NCBI RefSeq assembly: GCF_008642275.1
Contig: NZ_CP029189.1
Coordinates: forward strand, 5,500,001-5,564,000
Length of the DNA: 64,000 bases
Direction of reading: 5' to 3'
Source of the DNA: Streptomyces venezuelae
Lineage (GTDB): Bacteria > Actinomycetota > Actinomycetes > Streptomycetales > Streptomycetaceae
Part shown: positions 34,928 through 44,668 of the stretch, piece by piece
Position numbering within the stretch: position 1 is the first letter of the stretch
Layout of the letters: the number at the start of each line of letters is the position of its first letter
Translations under genes and position numbers: made by a program
The notes under the pieces: model-generated
The model's input: only the letters and a program-made list of their open reading frames with translations
Database searches by the model: none
What the model was told of the DNA's origin: nothing

Positions 34928-35257
34928 ATGGCTCATGCGAAGACCTCCTACGTCTGCCTGCCCTGCCGGGCCTCGTACAAGCAGCCGTACGACAAGGAGC
35001 GGGAGCGGATCTGTCCGCGGTGTGCGGGAGCCCTGGTCCATGCGGGCTCGGCCTTCGCCCCGCCCCCGCGCCGGGACGCCGCGGGGTGGCGGACCCTCGC
35101 CGTGCTGCTGAACGCCGGCGTGCGATTCCACAAGAGCTGCTGCGGCGGGCCCGGTTACCGGCCGCGCACCCTGCACGAGGTGCGGGAGCGGATGACGTAC
35201 GCGGAGCGGACCGGTACGCCCTTCGCGGAGGCGCTCGTCCTGCGCGACCTGCCGTGA
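34928..35257 (+). CDS. Small zinc-ribbon-like protein
   Basis: 109 residues. Cys pairs CLPCRASY and ICPRCAG at about residues 10-13 and 29-32 look like a zinc ribbon, followed by a conserved-looking GVRFHKSCCGGPGYRP segment that adds two further Cys and a His. Its stop overlaps the start of the SUKH gene by GTGA, so the two are translationally coupled. No function is known. Confidence 0.72.
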   Translation: MAHAKTSYVCLPCRASYKQPYDKERERICPRCAGALVHAGSAFAPPPRRDAAGWRTLAVLLNAGVRFHKSCCGGPGYRPRTLHEVRERMTYAERTGTPFAEALVLRDLP

Positions 35258-36117
35258 CCGGATACGACACCCTGGCGCGGCTCGTGACGCCGCCGGCCGC
35301 ACCGATCGACGCCCACGGCGACTGGACCGCCGCCGAGACCGCGGTCGGGGTGCGGCTGCCCGACGACTACAAGTGGCTGGTCGCCACCTACGGATGGGGG
35401 GAGTTCTGCGACTTCCTCTACCTCCACACCCCGTTCGGCGTGAGCAGGTACAACGGCGTCGAGTGGCAGAGCGCGCATGCGACGGAATCGGCCGACCTGG
35501 GTGGCGAGCGCTACCCGTACCCGCTGTACCCGGCGCCGGGCGGGCTGCTCGTCTGGGGCACCACCATGGACGCCGACCGGCTGTGCTGGCTCACCGAAGG
35601 GGAACCGGAGGAGTGGCCCGTCGTCCTGTGGACCAGCGAGGGCTGGTACGAGACCCATCGCACGGGCGCGGCCGCGTTCATCGAGAGCTGGACGGGCGGA
35701 CGGGTCCGCTCCCGGCTGCTCGGCGCGCCGGAGCCGGACCTGGCACCCTGGTTCAACACGTTCCGGCCCCGCGCCGACCGGTGCCTGCGCCTGTCGGAGG
35801 GACCCCTGCCCCATGACGAGCGTCTGCGGCGCCTGCGTGCGGCGCTGGCCCCCACCACGGACCGCGGCACATGGCGCTCGACGTACGACGAGAGCGGCCA
35901 GGACCACTTCGCGACACTCGACGCCGATTGGCTGCTCACCTACGACAACCCCCACCCCCACCAGATCCGGATCGCCTTCCCGCCCGAGGACGCGGAACGC
36001 GTGCGACGGCGGCTCTACGGCGCCGCCGAGCTCATGGGATGCCGGGTGCTGGAGGTCACGACCGCGGCGGGGACCACGCTGGAAACCTGGGACACGGTCA
36101 CGGACGAGGACGAGTAG
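35254..36117 (+). CDS. SMI1/KNR4 (SUKH) family protein
   Basis: 287 residues. The N-terminal half fits the SUKH fold, with AETAVGVRLPDDYKWLVATYG and WGTTMDADRLCWL, and a C-terminal extension (about 165-287) that is not part of the basic domain. SUKH proteins are often immunity proteins of polymorphic toxin systems; no toxin gene is adjacent, so this may be an orphan immunity or housekeeping member. GTG start overlaps the zinc-ribbon gene stop. Confidence 0.78.
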   Translation: MTGYDTLARLVTPPAAPIDAHGDWTAAETAVGVRLPDDYKWLVATYGWGEFCDFLYLHTPFGVSRYNGVEWQSAHATESADLGGERYPYPLYPAPGGLLVWGTTMDADRLCWLTEGEPEEWPVVLWTSEGWYETHRTGAAAFIESWTGGRVRSRLLGAPEPDLAPWFNTFRPRADRCLRLSEGPLPHDERLRRLRAALAPTTDRGTWRSTYDESGQDHFATLDADWLLTYDNPHPHQIRIAFPPEDAERVRRRLYGAAELMGCRVLEVTTAAGTTLETWDTVTDEDE

Positions 36118-36157
36118 TCGCACCGGCGCAGGTGGGGGAGGGGTGGGCGTGGCGAGC

Positions 36158-36190
36158 TTGACAGGGAAATCGAACATCCATTCTGATGAG
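36158..36190 (+). promoter_or_regulatory. recA promoter region with SOS-like box
   Basis: A -35 hexamer TTGACA (36158-36163) is followed by CGAACATCCATTCTG (about 36171-36185), which matches the actinobacterial LexA box CGAAC-N4-GTTCG at 8 of the 10 defined bases (the right half is ATTCT instead of GTTCG). A LexA site overlapping the core promoter fits SOS control of recA. The weaker right half suggests partial derepression. Confidence 0.6.
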
Positions 36191-36288
36191 TTATCCACAG
36201 CCGAAACGCTCGTGGAGGCGCATTGTCAGTGGCAGGCATTAGCGTCAGTGACGTGAAGCGATCGACTCAAGCAAACCGGGTGGAACCC

Positions 36289-37404
<1,116 letters not shown>

Positions 37405-37407
37405 CCC

Positions 37408-37974
37408 GTGCGGGAGCAGGAAGGGGGCGGCGAGCGCCGGGGCGGCCGAGAAGGCCGTCCGGAGCTGCCGCCCCAGAGCCCCGAGGAGCAGGCGCGGGCG
37501 ATCTGTCTGCGCCTGCTCACCGGGAGCCCGCGTACCCGGCGCCAGCTCGCGGACGCCCTGCACAAGCGGGGCATCCCCGAGGAGGTGTCGCAGCAGGTCC
37601 TCTCCCGGTACGAGGAGGTGGGCCTGATCGACGACGCCGCCTTCGCCGGTGCCTGGGTCGAGTCCCGGCACCGCGGCAGGGGCCTGGCGCGCCGGGCGCT
37701 GGCCCAGGAGCTCCGGACCAAGGGGGTGCACGCCACCCTCGTGGAGGAGGCCCTGGAGCTGCTGGACTCCGACCAGGAGGAACAGACCGCCCGGGAACTC
37801 GTGGAACGCAAGCTCCGCTCCACCCGGGGCCTGGAGCGGGACAAGCGGATCCGGCGCCTCGCCGGGATGCTCGCCCGCAAGGGATACCCGGAGGGCATGG
37901 CCCTGCGGGTGGTGCGCCGCGCCCTGGAGACGGAGGGCGAGGACGCCGACGACCTCGGGTACCCGGGGGAGTGA
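37408..37974 (+). CDS. recX: Regulatory protein RecX
   Basis: 188 residues. Contains repeats of the RecX helix bundle (RTRRQLADALHKRGIPEEV, LIDDAAFAGAWVESR and a final LAGMLARKGYPEGMALRVV). RecX binds RecA filaments and restrains their activity; it is co-transcribed here (3-nt gap), which is the usual arrangement. GTG start. Confidence 0.94.
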   Translation: MREQEGGGERRGGREGRPELPPQSPEEQARAICLRLLTGSPRTRRQLADALHKRGIPEEVSQQVLSRYEEVGLIDDAAFAGAWVESRHRGRGLARRALAQELRTKGVHATLVEEALELLDSDQEEQTARELVERKLRSTRGLERDKRIRRLAGMLARKGYPEGMALRVVRRALETEGEDADDLGYPGE

Positions 37975-38064
37975 ACCGGCGGGCCCGGGGTGGGGGTATC
38001 CCCCGGGACCGGACGCCGGGGTACGCCAGTGTCAGGCGCCGGGCACGGCGGCAGAGTTGGCCGC

Positions 38065-40617
38065 ATGATGCTGCGTTACGCCCTTCAGACCGTCAGGGAC
38101 CGCAAAGCCGGATTCCTCGGCGCCTTCGTCGCACTGCTGTGCGCGGCCGCCCTCGTCACCGCCTGCGGGACACTCCTGGAAACGGGACTCCGCGGAAAGA
38201 TCCGGACCGAGCGCTACGCGGCCACGCCGGTCCTCGTCTCCGCCGACCAGAACGTCCACGAGACCACGGTCAAGGAGAAGAAGGGCGGACGGACCAAGAC
38301 CAAGCACAAGGCCAAGCCCGTCGCCGAGCGGGCCTGGCTCCCCGCCGCCACCGTGGACGCGGTCCGCGCCGTGCCCGGCGTCGAACGGGCCGTCCCCGAG
38401 CTCACCTTCCAGGCCGTCCCCCTGGTCGAGGCCGCGGGCGAGGCACTGCCCTCGTACGGGCACGCCTGGACCTCCGCCGTGCTGACCCCCTTCACCCTCA
38501 CCGAAGGCCGCGCCCCCCAGGGCGGCGGCGAGGTCGTCGTCGACCGCGCGCTGGCCGCCCGCGCCGGACTGAAGCCCGGCTCCGAGCTCGCCGTGCAGTC
38601 CACCGGCGAACCCCGGACGTACCGGGTCAGCGGGGTCGCGAAAACGGACCGGGGCGACCTCGCGCGGCAGAGCGCCCTCTTCTTCGGCGACGACGAGGCC
38701 CGGCGGCTCGCCGCCCGCGACGGACAGGTCAGCGCCATCGGAGTACTGCCCGCGCCGGGCGTCGGCACCACCGAACTCGCCGCCCGGGTCGAGCAGGCGC
38801 TGCGGGGCACCACCGCCCAGGTCGCCACGGGCGACGAGCGCGGCCCCGTCGAGTTCCTCGACGCCGCCGGCGCCCGCATCAAGCTGGTCTCCATGGGCGG
38901 TGCGATGGGCGGCACCTCGCTGCTCGTCGCGATCCTCGTCGTCGTCGGCACCTTCGCGCTCTCCGTCCAGCAGCGCTACCGCGAACTCGCCCTGCTGCGC
39001 GCCATCGCCGCCACGCCCAAGCAGCTACGGCGCATGATCGGCCGGGAGGCACTGCTCGTCGGCCTGGCCGCCGGCGTCACCGGCGCACTCGCCGGACTGC
39101 CGCTCGCCGCCTGGCTGCACGGCCGGTTCGTCGACAGCGGGGTCGTCCCCGCCACCCTGGAGCGCACCGCAGGCATCTTCCCCATGCTCGCGGCCGTCGC
39201 CGCCAGCCTGCTCGGAGCCTGGGCCGCGGCCCGGATCACCGGCCGCCGGATCGCCCGGATCCGCCCGGCCGAGGCGCTCGCCGAAGCCGCCGTCGAGCGG
39301 GGGCGCCCCCGCTGGATCCGCAGTGTGCTCGGCGTGCTGCTGCTGGCGGGCGGCGCGGTGCTGGTCGTCGTCCTCGGCTCGCTGCGCACCGAGCCGGCCT
39401 CCACCCCGGTCACCTTCCTCGCCGTCGTGGTACTGGCCGGGGCGGTCTCGCTGCTCGGCCCGCTGCTCGTACGAGCCGCCACCACGCTGCTCGCGGGACC
39501 GCTGCGGCTCACCGGCCCGGGTGGCCACCTGGCCACCGCCAACCTGCGCGGGAACGCCACGCGCATGGCCTCCGCCGTCACCCCGCTCGCGCTGCTGATC
39601 GGGATGACCTGCACCGTGCTGTTCATCACCCCGACGCTCGGCGACGCCGCCCGGGCCCAGGCCCGCGACGGGATCCGGGCCCAGTGGGTCCTGGCCGCGC
39701 AGGGCCCCGGAGTCACGCGGGAGGCCGCCGAGCGGATCCGGCGGACCCCCGGGGTCACGGCGGCCACCGAGATCGTGCACAGCTCCGTACGGGTGGGTCT
39801 GACGAAGTACGCCGCGCAGGGCGTGACCCCGGCCGGGCTGACCCGTACCTGGGACCCCGAGGTCACCGGCGGCAGCCTGGACGGCTTCGGCGAGGAGAAC
39901 GCCGCGGTGAGCGAACTCGCCGCCGACCAGCTGGGCCTGAGGCCCGGGAGCCCGCTGAAGCTGACGCTGGGGGACGGCACCCCGGTCACGCTGACCGTCT
40001 CGGCCGTGTACGCACGAGGGCTCGGCTTCGGCGATCTGACGCTGCCGCACCGGCTGGTGGCCGCGCACGCGGACAATCCGCTGGCCCGCAGCGTACTCGT
40101 GGCGACGGGACCGGATGCGGGGACCGGCCGGGAGCAACTGGCCGCGGCGGTGGCGGGGTTCCCGGGCGTACGGGTGCTGACCGCGGCGGACGCCGACGCG
40201 GCCCGGGCGGAGCGGCAGGACGCCGGGGCGGAGATCAACCTGCTGGCGATGGGGCTGGTGCTGGCCTTCACCGCGATCGCGGTGGTCAACACGCTCGCGA
40301 TGTCCACCGCCGAGCGGTTCCGGGAGTTCGCGATGCTGCGGCTGGCGGGAGCCGAGCGCCGGCAGGTGCTGCGGATGCTGCGGGCGGAGGCGCTGGCGGT
40401 GCTCCTGATCGGGACCGCGCTGGGGTCGGGGATCGCGCTGGCGGTGCTGACCGCGTTCAGCGTGGGCATGACGGGGGCGGCGGCGCCCGCGGTGCTGCCG
40501 GTGGCCTACGCGGTGGTGGTGGGGGTGGCCGGGGTACTGGCGTTGGCGGCCACGTCCCTCCCGGGGCGGGTGGCGTTGCGGGTGGCGCCGGTGGCCGTCG
40601 CGACGGCGAAGGGGTAG
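38065..40617 (+). CDS. FtsX-family ABC transporter permease (large, two-domain)
   Basis: 850 residues. An N-terminal helix (about 15-37), a large extracellular domain (about 40-265) including a Lys/Arg-rich patch near residues 70-85, then a cluster of FtsX helices (about 275-400), another helix set, a second extracellular domain (about 510-700) and a final FtsX cluster (about 745-840). This duplicated MacB-like layout is common in Streptomyces. Normally an ATPase gene is adjacent; none is present here. It follows recX by about 90 bp, and could be read from the recA promoter. Two ATGs in tandem open the frame. Confidence 0.85.
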   Translation: MMLRYALQTVRDRKAGFLGAFVALLCAAALVTACGTLLETGLRGKIRTERYAATPVLVSADQNVHETTVKEKKGGRTKTKHKAKPVAERAWLPAATVDAVRAVPGVERAVPELTFQAVPLVEAAGEALPSYGHAWTSAVLTPFTLTEGRAPQGGGEVVVDRALAARAGLKPGSELAVQSTGEPRTYRVSGVAKTDRGDLARQSALFFGDDEARRLAARDGQVSAIGVLPAPGVGTTELAARVEQALRGTTAQVATGDERGPVEFLDAAGARIKLVSMGGAMGGTSLLVAILVVVGTFALSVQQRYRELALLRAIAATPKQLRRMIGREALLVGLAAGVTGALAGLPLAAWLHGRFVDSGVVPATLERTAGIFPMLAAVAASLLGAWAAARITGRRIARIRPAEALAEAAVERGRPRWIRSVLGVLLLAGGAVLVVVLGSLRTEPASTPVTFLAVVVLAGAVSLLGPLLVRAATTLLAGPLRLTGPGGHLATANLRGNATRMASAVTPLALLIGMTCTVLFITPTLGDAARAQARDGIRAQWVLAAQGPGVTREAAERIRRTPGVTAATEIVHSSVRVGLTKYAAQGVTPAGLTRTWDPEVTGGSLDGFGEENAAVSELAADQLGLRPGSPLKLTLGDGTPVTLTVSAVYARGLGFGDLTLPHRLVAAHADNPLARSVLVATGPDAGTGREQLAAAVAGFPGVRVLTAADADAARAERQDAGAEINLLAMGLVLAFTAIAVVNTLAMSTAERFREFAMLRLAGAERRQVLRMLRAEALAVLLIGTALGSGIALAVLTAFSVGMTGAAAPAVLPVAYAVVVGVAGVLALAATSLPGRVALRVAPVAVATAKG

Positions 40618-40636
40618 AGCCCCGTACAGGGGCCGG

Positions 40637-40676
40637 GCCCCGGGACCGTGCCGCCGGAGCGGATCGGTCCCGGGGC
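40637..40676. terminator. Stem-loop between convergent FtsX permease and rhodanese genes
   Basis: GCCCCGGGACCG pairs perfectly with CGGTCCCGGGGC across a 16-nt loop, 20 bp after the permease stop. Being symmetrical, it can serve both converging transcripts, though the U-tract is absent. Confidence 0.6.
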
Positions 40677-40731
40677 TGTCGTGCATGCGGGGCCGTCGTG
40701 CATGCGGGGCTGTCGTGGATGCGGGGCCGTT
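40672..40731. repeat. 17-bp tandem repeat
   Basis: Units GGGGCTGTCGTGCATGC, GGGGCCGTCGTGCATGC and GGGGCTGTCGTGGATGC are contiguous, with a partial fourth. It is located in the spacer of convergent genes and overlaps the right arm of the terminator stem. Probably slippage-derived; copy number may vary among strains. Confidence 0.8.
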
Positions 40732-40785
40732 GCCGGCCGCAGCCGACAACGGCACCCCGGCCTCCCGGCACAAGGCCCCCGGGTC

Positions 40786-41196
40786 TCACCCGCCGGCGGG
40801 GCCGGAACCGGTGGGGGTGACGGGCAGGCCCGCCGACTTCCAGGCCTGGAAGCCGCCCGTCAGGTCCGTCGCGCGATGGAGGCCCAAGGCGTGCAGCGAG
40901 GCCGCGGCGAGGCTGGACGCGTAGCCCTCGTTGCAGATCACCACCACCTGGAGGTCGTGGCTCGTGGCCTGCGCCGCGCGGTGGCTGCCCTGCGGATCCA
41001 GGCGCCACTCCAGCTCGTTGCGCTCGACCACCAGCGCGCCGGGGATCAGACCGTCCCGTTCGCGCAGCGCCTGGTAGCGGATGTCGACGAGGAGGGCCCC
41101 GGCGCGGGAAGCGGCGTACGCCTCCTGCGCCGTCACCCGGGTGTAGCCCGCGCGGACCCGCTCCAGCAGCTCGTCGATGCCGACCGGGGCGCTCAC
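40786..41196 (-). CDS. Rhodanese-like sulfurtransferase
   Basis: 136 residues. A single rhodanese domain with the active-site loop CNEGYAS (Cys about 89), the preceding LLVDIR and the closing GGFQAWKSAGLPV. It probably handles persulfide sulfur released in cysteine catabolism. GTG start sits in a GTGA overlap with the cysteine dioxygenase stop, so translation is coupled. Confidence 0.92.
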   Translation of the reverse strand: MSAPVGIDELLERVRAGYTRVTAQEAYAASRAGALLVDIRYQALRERDGLIPGALVVERNELEWRLDPQGSHRAAQATSHDLQVVVICNEGYASSLAAASLHALGLHRATDLTGGFQAWKSAGLPVTPTGSGPAGG

Positions 41197-41741
41197 TGCC
41201 AGTCCGCCGGACGCTCGACGTGCTCCAGGCTGAGCACCGGGCCGCTGCGGCTGTAGCGGCGGATCAGCGGGAGCGGCGGGTAGTAGGCGTGCACGGAGAC
41301 CGCGTGCTCGGACTGCGACTCGTTGAGGACCTCGTGCACGTGGTGCTCCCGGAAGGCGCGCCCCGAGCCTGCGGCCAGGGTGCGGTGGCGGTCGACGTCC
41401 GGGGCCAGTTCCAGGGACTTCCAGCCCTCGGAGGGCAGCCGTACGGCCAGCGAGTGCTCGGTGAGCCGGCCCCGGGCGGTGGCGAACGCGCCCCGGGATT
41501 CGGCGTGGTCGTGCCAGCCGGTGCCGGTGCCCGGCGGCCAGCCGATCAGCCACGCCTCGCTGCCGCCCGGCCCGTCCAGCCGGATCCAGGTGCGGCCCTC
41601 GGGATCGAGCGGCAGCGAGGCCACGATCGCGGGGTCGGCCGCCGTGCGGAGGGCGAAGTCGAGGAGTTCGGCGGCCGTCGGGCCCCCGGCCACCGGGCTG
41701 GACTCCGGGGCGTACGGGGGTGCGGATACGGGTGCAGACAT
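41193..41741 (-). CDS. Cysteine dioxygenase
   Basis: 182 residues, cupin fold. First cupin motif WHDHAESRGAFATARG gives two His ligands of the iron; the second, EHHVHEVLN, provides the third. It converts L-cysteine to cysteine sulfinic acid. The Tyr in HAYYPPL is the expected position for the conserved Tyr. ATG start; the coding strand has no good ribosome site just upstream (AGGAACGG about 10 nt away), compatible with translation controlled by the leader peptide region. Confidence 0.9.
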   Translation of the reverse strand: MSAPVSAPPYAPESSPVAGGPTAAELLDFALRTAADPAIVASLPLDPEGRTWIRLDGPGGSEAWLIGWPPGTGTGWHDHAESRGAFATARGRLTEHSLAVRLPSEGWKSLELAPDVDRHRTLAAGSGRAFREHHVHEVLNESQSEHAVSVHAYYPPLPLIRRYSRSGPVLSLEHVERPADWQ

Positions 41742-41819
41742 GAAAGGAGACCGTTCCTGGGTTCGCGGAGGTGCGCGCAGGCCGGTGGACGGCACGGGGC
41801 GCGCGGAGGAAAGGGCGAA

Positions 41820-41867
41820 TCAGCAGGAAGGGCGACACACGCAGCCCGCGTAGCGGAGCAGGTCCAT
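41820..41867 (-). CDS. Cysteine-rich leader peptide
   Basis: A 15-codon frame, MDLLRYAGCVCRPSC, with Cys codons at positions 9, 11 and 15, the last directly before the TGA stop. GGAGG stands 6-7 nt before the ATG. The stop is 78 bp upstream of the cysteine dioxygenase start. The region between contains GCGCGC direct complementarity (CCGCGCGCC with TGCGCGCA) that could form alternative stems. Position, Cys clustering and the sulfur enzymes downstream suggest ribosome-mediated attenuation in response to charged Cys-tRNA. Too short for normal gene callers. Confidence 0.72.
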   Translation of the reverse strand: MDLLRYAGCVCRPSC

Positions 41868-41938
41868 ATGGACCCTCCGCCACAGGCGTACGTCGTTGCC
41901 GGTCATTCCGCGAGTGAACCACGGAGTCCCGGAAACGG

Positions 41939-43531
41939 TCAATCGATCACCGCGGTCGGTGTCGGCGCCGGTGCCGGTGTCGTCGCGGGCGCCGGTACCC
42001 GGGACGCGGGCAGGCCGGCCCGTACCGTGTCCGCCGCCTCGTACAGCTCCGCCGGGCGGACCCCCGCGAAGGTCGCCGCGAGGTGCCCGTCAGGCCGCAC
42101 CAGCAGCACGGTGTGCGCCGGAGCCCCCGGGTAGCTGTCCGCGACCAGCAGGTCGGTGCGGACCGGGAGGGCGCTGACCGCCGCCGCGAGACGGGGCATC
42201 AGACCGGCACCGAGCCAGTGCCGCCGGTCCCAGACTCCGGTGCCGGGAGCCACCAGGACCACCAGGAGTCGGCCCTGCCCGAGCAGGTCCCGCAGCGGCA
42301 CGGTCGCCCCGTCGGGGGCGGTCACCGGGACGTTCGCCACCGGGCCGCCCGGCTCCGTGGCCGTCGGCACCTCCCGGACGGCGACCGGCGGGGCGTAGGT
42401 GGGTTCCGCGCCCAGCGGCCCGCGCCCCAGGTGGCCGTCGGTGAGCAGGGACTGGGCGGAGCGCGCGGCGCCGGGGAGGTAGGTGCGCAGGCCGCCCCCG
42501 GCCCGCAGCGACGGCATCGCCTGGTCGGCCGCGCGCAGCCGGGAGGCGACCGCGGTGCGCCGTTCGCCCTCGTAGCTGTCGAGCAGGGCCTCGGAGGCCC
42601 CGTGGTGCCAGGCCAGGGAGAGCTTCCACGCCAGGTTCTCGGCGTCCCGGAGCCCCTCCTCCACGCCCTGGGTGCCGAGTGCGCCGAGCAGGTGGGCGGC
42701 GTCTCCGGCGAGGAACGCGCGGCCGTCGCGCCAGCGGCGGGCGAGGCGGTGGTGCAGGGTGTGGACCCCGGTGTCGATGAGGTCGTACGGGGGTGTCGTC
42801 CCGCCGCACCACCCCGCGAGCGTGTCGCGGATCAGGGTCACCAGCGCGTCGGGGGTCACGAGCTCCCCGTGGGGCGGGAGCAGCCAGTCCAGCCGCCACA
42901 CCCCGTCGGGCAGTGGCCGCGAGGTGACCTCCTGCGGCGGGCTGCGGTGCAGCAAGGCCTCGCCGGGCCAGGGCAGTTCGGTGCGCAGCGCGGCCACGGC
43001 GTGCCGCTCCACGGCGGTGCTGCCGGGGAAGCGGATGCCGAGCAGCTTGCGCACGGTGGAGCGGGCGCCGTCGCAGCCGACCAGATGACTCCCGCGCCAC
43101 CAGGTGGTCTCGGCGCCCCGGGTGTGCGCGGTGACGCCCCGGCCGTCCTGCTCCAAGGCGTCCAGTTTGCTGTCGGTGACCAGCTGGACGAGCGGGTGGG
43201 CCGTGGCGGCGTCGCGCAGTCCGCGCGTCAGCGCGTGCTGCGGCACGTGCAGCGGCGCCGGGTGGTCCTCGAAGGTGATCCGCCGGTCGGGACGGCTCCG
43301 GCGCATCGTGCGCCAGGCGGCGAAGTACGCCCCCTCGTCGCGCAGCGTCGTACAGCCCAGCCGGTGCGCCATGGCCGCCGTTTCGGCGTGCAGGACGACG
43401 GTACGGGCCGGGCGGACGTCCTCCTTGCCGGGCCCCTCGTCGAGCACGACGGAGGGCACGCCCGCACCCGCCAGGGCGAGCGACAGGGACAGCCCGACGG
43501 GTCCCGCGCCGACGACGATCACCGGGTCCAT
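41939..43531 (-). CDS. FAD-dependent aromatic monooxygenase (PHBH-type)
   Basis: 530 residues. FAD-binding GxGxxG VVGAGPVGLSLSLAL at the N-terminus, the DG motif in GCDGARSTVRKLLGI, GD motif FLAGDAAHLLGALGTQG, and a C-terminal thioredoxin-like region (about 400-530). The family hydroxylates phenols or polyketides using NAD(P)H. Substrate unknown. Just upstream is a TGTGATCACA palindrome. Its nearest neighbours, the sulfur unit and gluD, give no functional hint. Confidence 0.87.
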   Translation of the reverse strand: MDPVIVVGAGPVGLSLSLALAGAGVPSVVLDEGPGKEDVRPARTVVLHAETAAMAHRLGCTTLRDEGAYFAAWRTMRRSRPDRRITFEDHPAPLHVPQHALTRGLRDAATAHPLVQLVTDSKLDALEQDGRGVTAHTRGAETTWWRGSHLVGCDGARSTVRKLLGIRFPGSTAVERHAVAALRTELPWPGEALLHRSPPQEVTSRPLPDGVWRLDWLLPPHGELVTPDALVTLIRDTLAGWCGGTTPPYDLIDTGVHTLHHRLARRWRDGRAFLAGDAAHLLGALGTQGVEEGLRDAENLAWKLSLAWHHGASEALLDSYEGERRTAVASRLRAADQAMPSLRAGGGLRTYLPGAARSAQSLLTDGHLGRGPLGAEPTYAPPVAVREVPTATEPGGPVANVPVTAPDGATVPLRDLLGQGRLLVVLVAPGTGVWDRRHWLGAGLMPRLAAAVSALPVRTDLLVADSYPGAPAHTVLLVRPDGHLAATFAGVRPAELYEAADTVRAGLPASRVPAPATTPAPAPTPTAVID

Positions 43532-43680
43532 GGCGCGGCTCCCGATGTCCGGTATGTGATCACAGAACGTATGCAACCCACTGTAGGTGCCCGCGTCAAG
43601 TGACACCGGTCGGCCGGTCGGTATCCGCTGGGAAGAGGGAGGAGGAGCCGGTCGGCGGACCGATCGGCCGGTACAACGCG

Positions 43681-43715
43681 GTGTGGTGCGGCGGATGAGT
43701 TCCGCCGCACCACAC
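43681..43715 (-). terminator. Stem-loop downstream of gluD
   Basis: A perfect 15-bp stem (GTGTGGTGCGGCGGA with TCCGCCGCACCACAC) and a 5-nt loop TGAGT lies 63 bp beyond the gluD stop. No U-tract on the minus strand. It likely closes the gluABCD transcript before the FAD monooxygenase promoter. Confidence 0.7.
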
Positions 43716-43777
43716 AGGCTACGCAATACGACTGGCCGTACGCCGGCCGGCAAGGGCTTCCCGGATCGGGGGGACCG

Positions 43778-44668
43778 TCAGATCCCGCCCGAGTTCGCGC
43801 CGGTGGCCATGTCGTTGACATCGTTCACGCCGACCACCGCTCCGGTGCTCTTCTTCGACTTCCGCAGCCGGCCTTCCAGCAGGGAGGCGGACGAGGTGAG
43901 GGCGAAGTTCACGGCGATGTAGATCAGCGCGATCACGACGAGGGTCGGGATGGTGTTGCTGTAGTTGGCCGAGATCTGCCGGTTCGCCGAGAGCAGTTCC
44001 GCGAAGCCCAGCAGGGCGCCGCCGATCGCGGTGTCCTTGAGGATCACCACGAGCTGGCTGACCAGGGCCGGCAGCATCGCCGTCACGGCCTGCGGGATCA
44101 GCACGTAGAGCATCGTCTGGCCCTTGCGCATGCCGATCGCCTTGGCCGCGTCGGACTGGCCGTGGGGCAGGGACTGCACGCCCGCCCGGACGATCTCGGC
44201 GATGACGGCCGAGTTGTAGAGGACCAGGCCCGTGACCACGGCCCAGAAGGGCCGGGTGTCGGAGGGCACGTCCAGGAACCGCGGCGCCATCAGCGCGTTG
44301 CCGAACAGCATCAGCATCAGCACCGGGATGGCACGGAAGAACTCCACCCACGCGCCGACCGGCCCCCGCACCCACGCGTGGTCCGACAGCCGGCCGATGC
44401 CCAGCAGCGCACCGAGCGGCAGGGCGATCAGCATGGACAGGGCGCCGGCCTTGAGCGTCTCCAGCAGGCCCGGCAGCAGGTACGTGGTCCACACCTGGCT
44501 GTCGGTGACGAACGGCGTCCACTTGTCGGCGTCGAGCTGGCCCTTCTCGCCCATGAGGGACAGCGCCCACCACATGACGAGGCCGAACAGCACGACGAAG
44601 ATCCCGCTGTAGATCCAGTTGCGCACCTTGGCCTTGGGGCCGGGGGTGTCGTACAGCACGGAGCTCAT
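43778..44668 (-). CDS. gluD: Glutamate ABC transporter permease GluD
   Basis: 296 residues. The permease EAA-type loop (QSDAAKAIGMRKGQTMLYVL) and about five helices with a long N-terminal helix (about 20-42) identify an amino-acid ABC permease. C-terminal tail is polar. The start overlaps the gluC stop by 4 bp. With gluC it forms the membrane channel of a glutamate uptake system. Confidence 0.92.
   Translation of the reverse strand: MSSVLYDTPGPKAKVRNWIYSGIFVVLFGLVMWWALSLMGEKGQLDADKWTPFVTDSQVWTTYLLPGLLETLKAGALSMLIALPLGALLGIGRLSDHAWVRGPVGAWVEFFRAIPVLMLMLFGNALMAPRFLDVPSDTRPFWAVVTGLVLYNSAVIAEIVRAGVQSLPHGQSDAAKAIGMRKGQTMLYVLIPQAVTAMLPALVSQLVVILKDTAIGGALLGFAELLSANRQISANYSNTIPTLVVIALIYIAVNFALTSSASLLEGRLRKSKKSTGAVVGVNDVNDMATGANSGGI

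Noticed and set aside
43555..43564. TGTGATCACA palindrome before the FAD monooxygenase as a Crp site
   Set aside because: Crp sites have a 6-bp spacer between half sites; this palindrome has none. It could be an operator of another protein but there is no further support.
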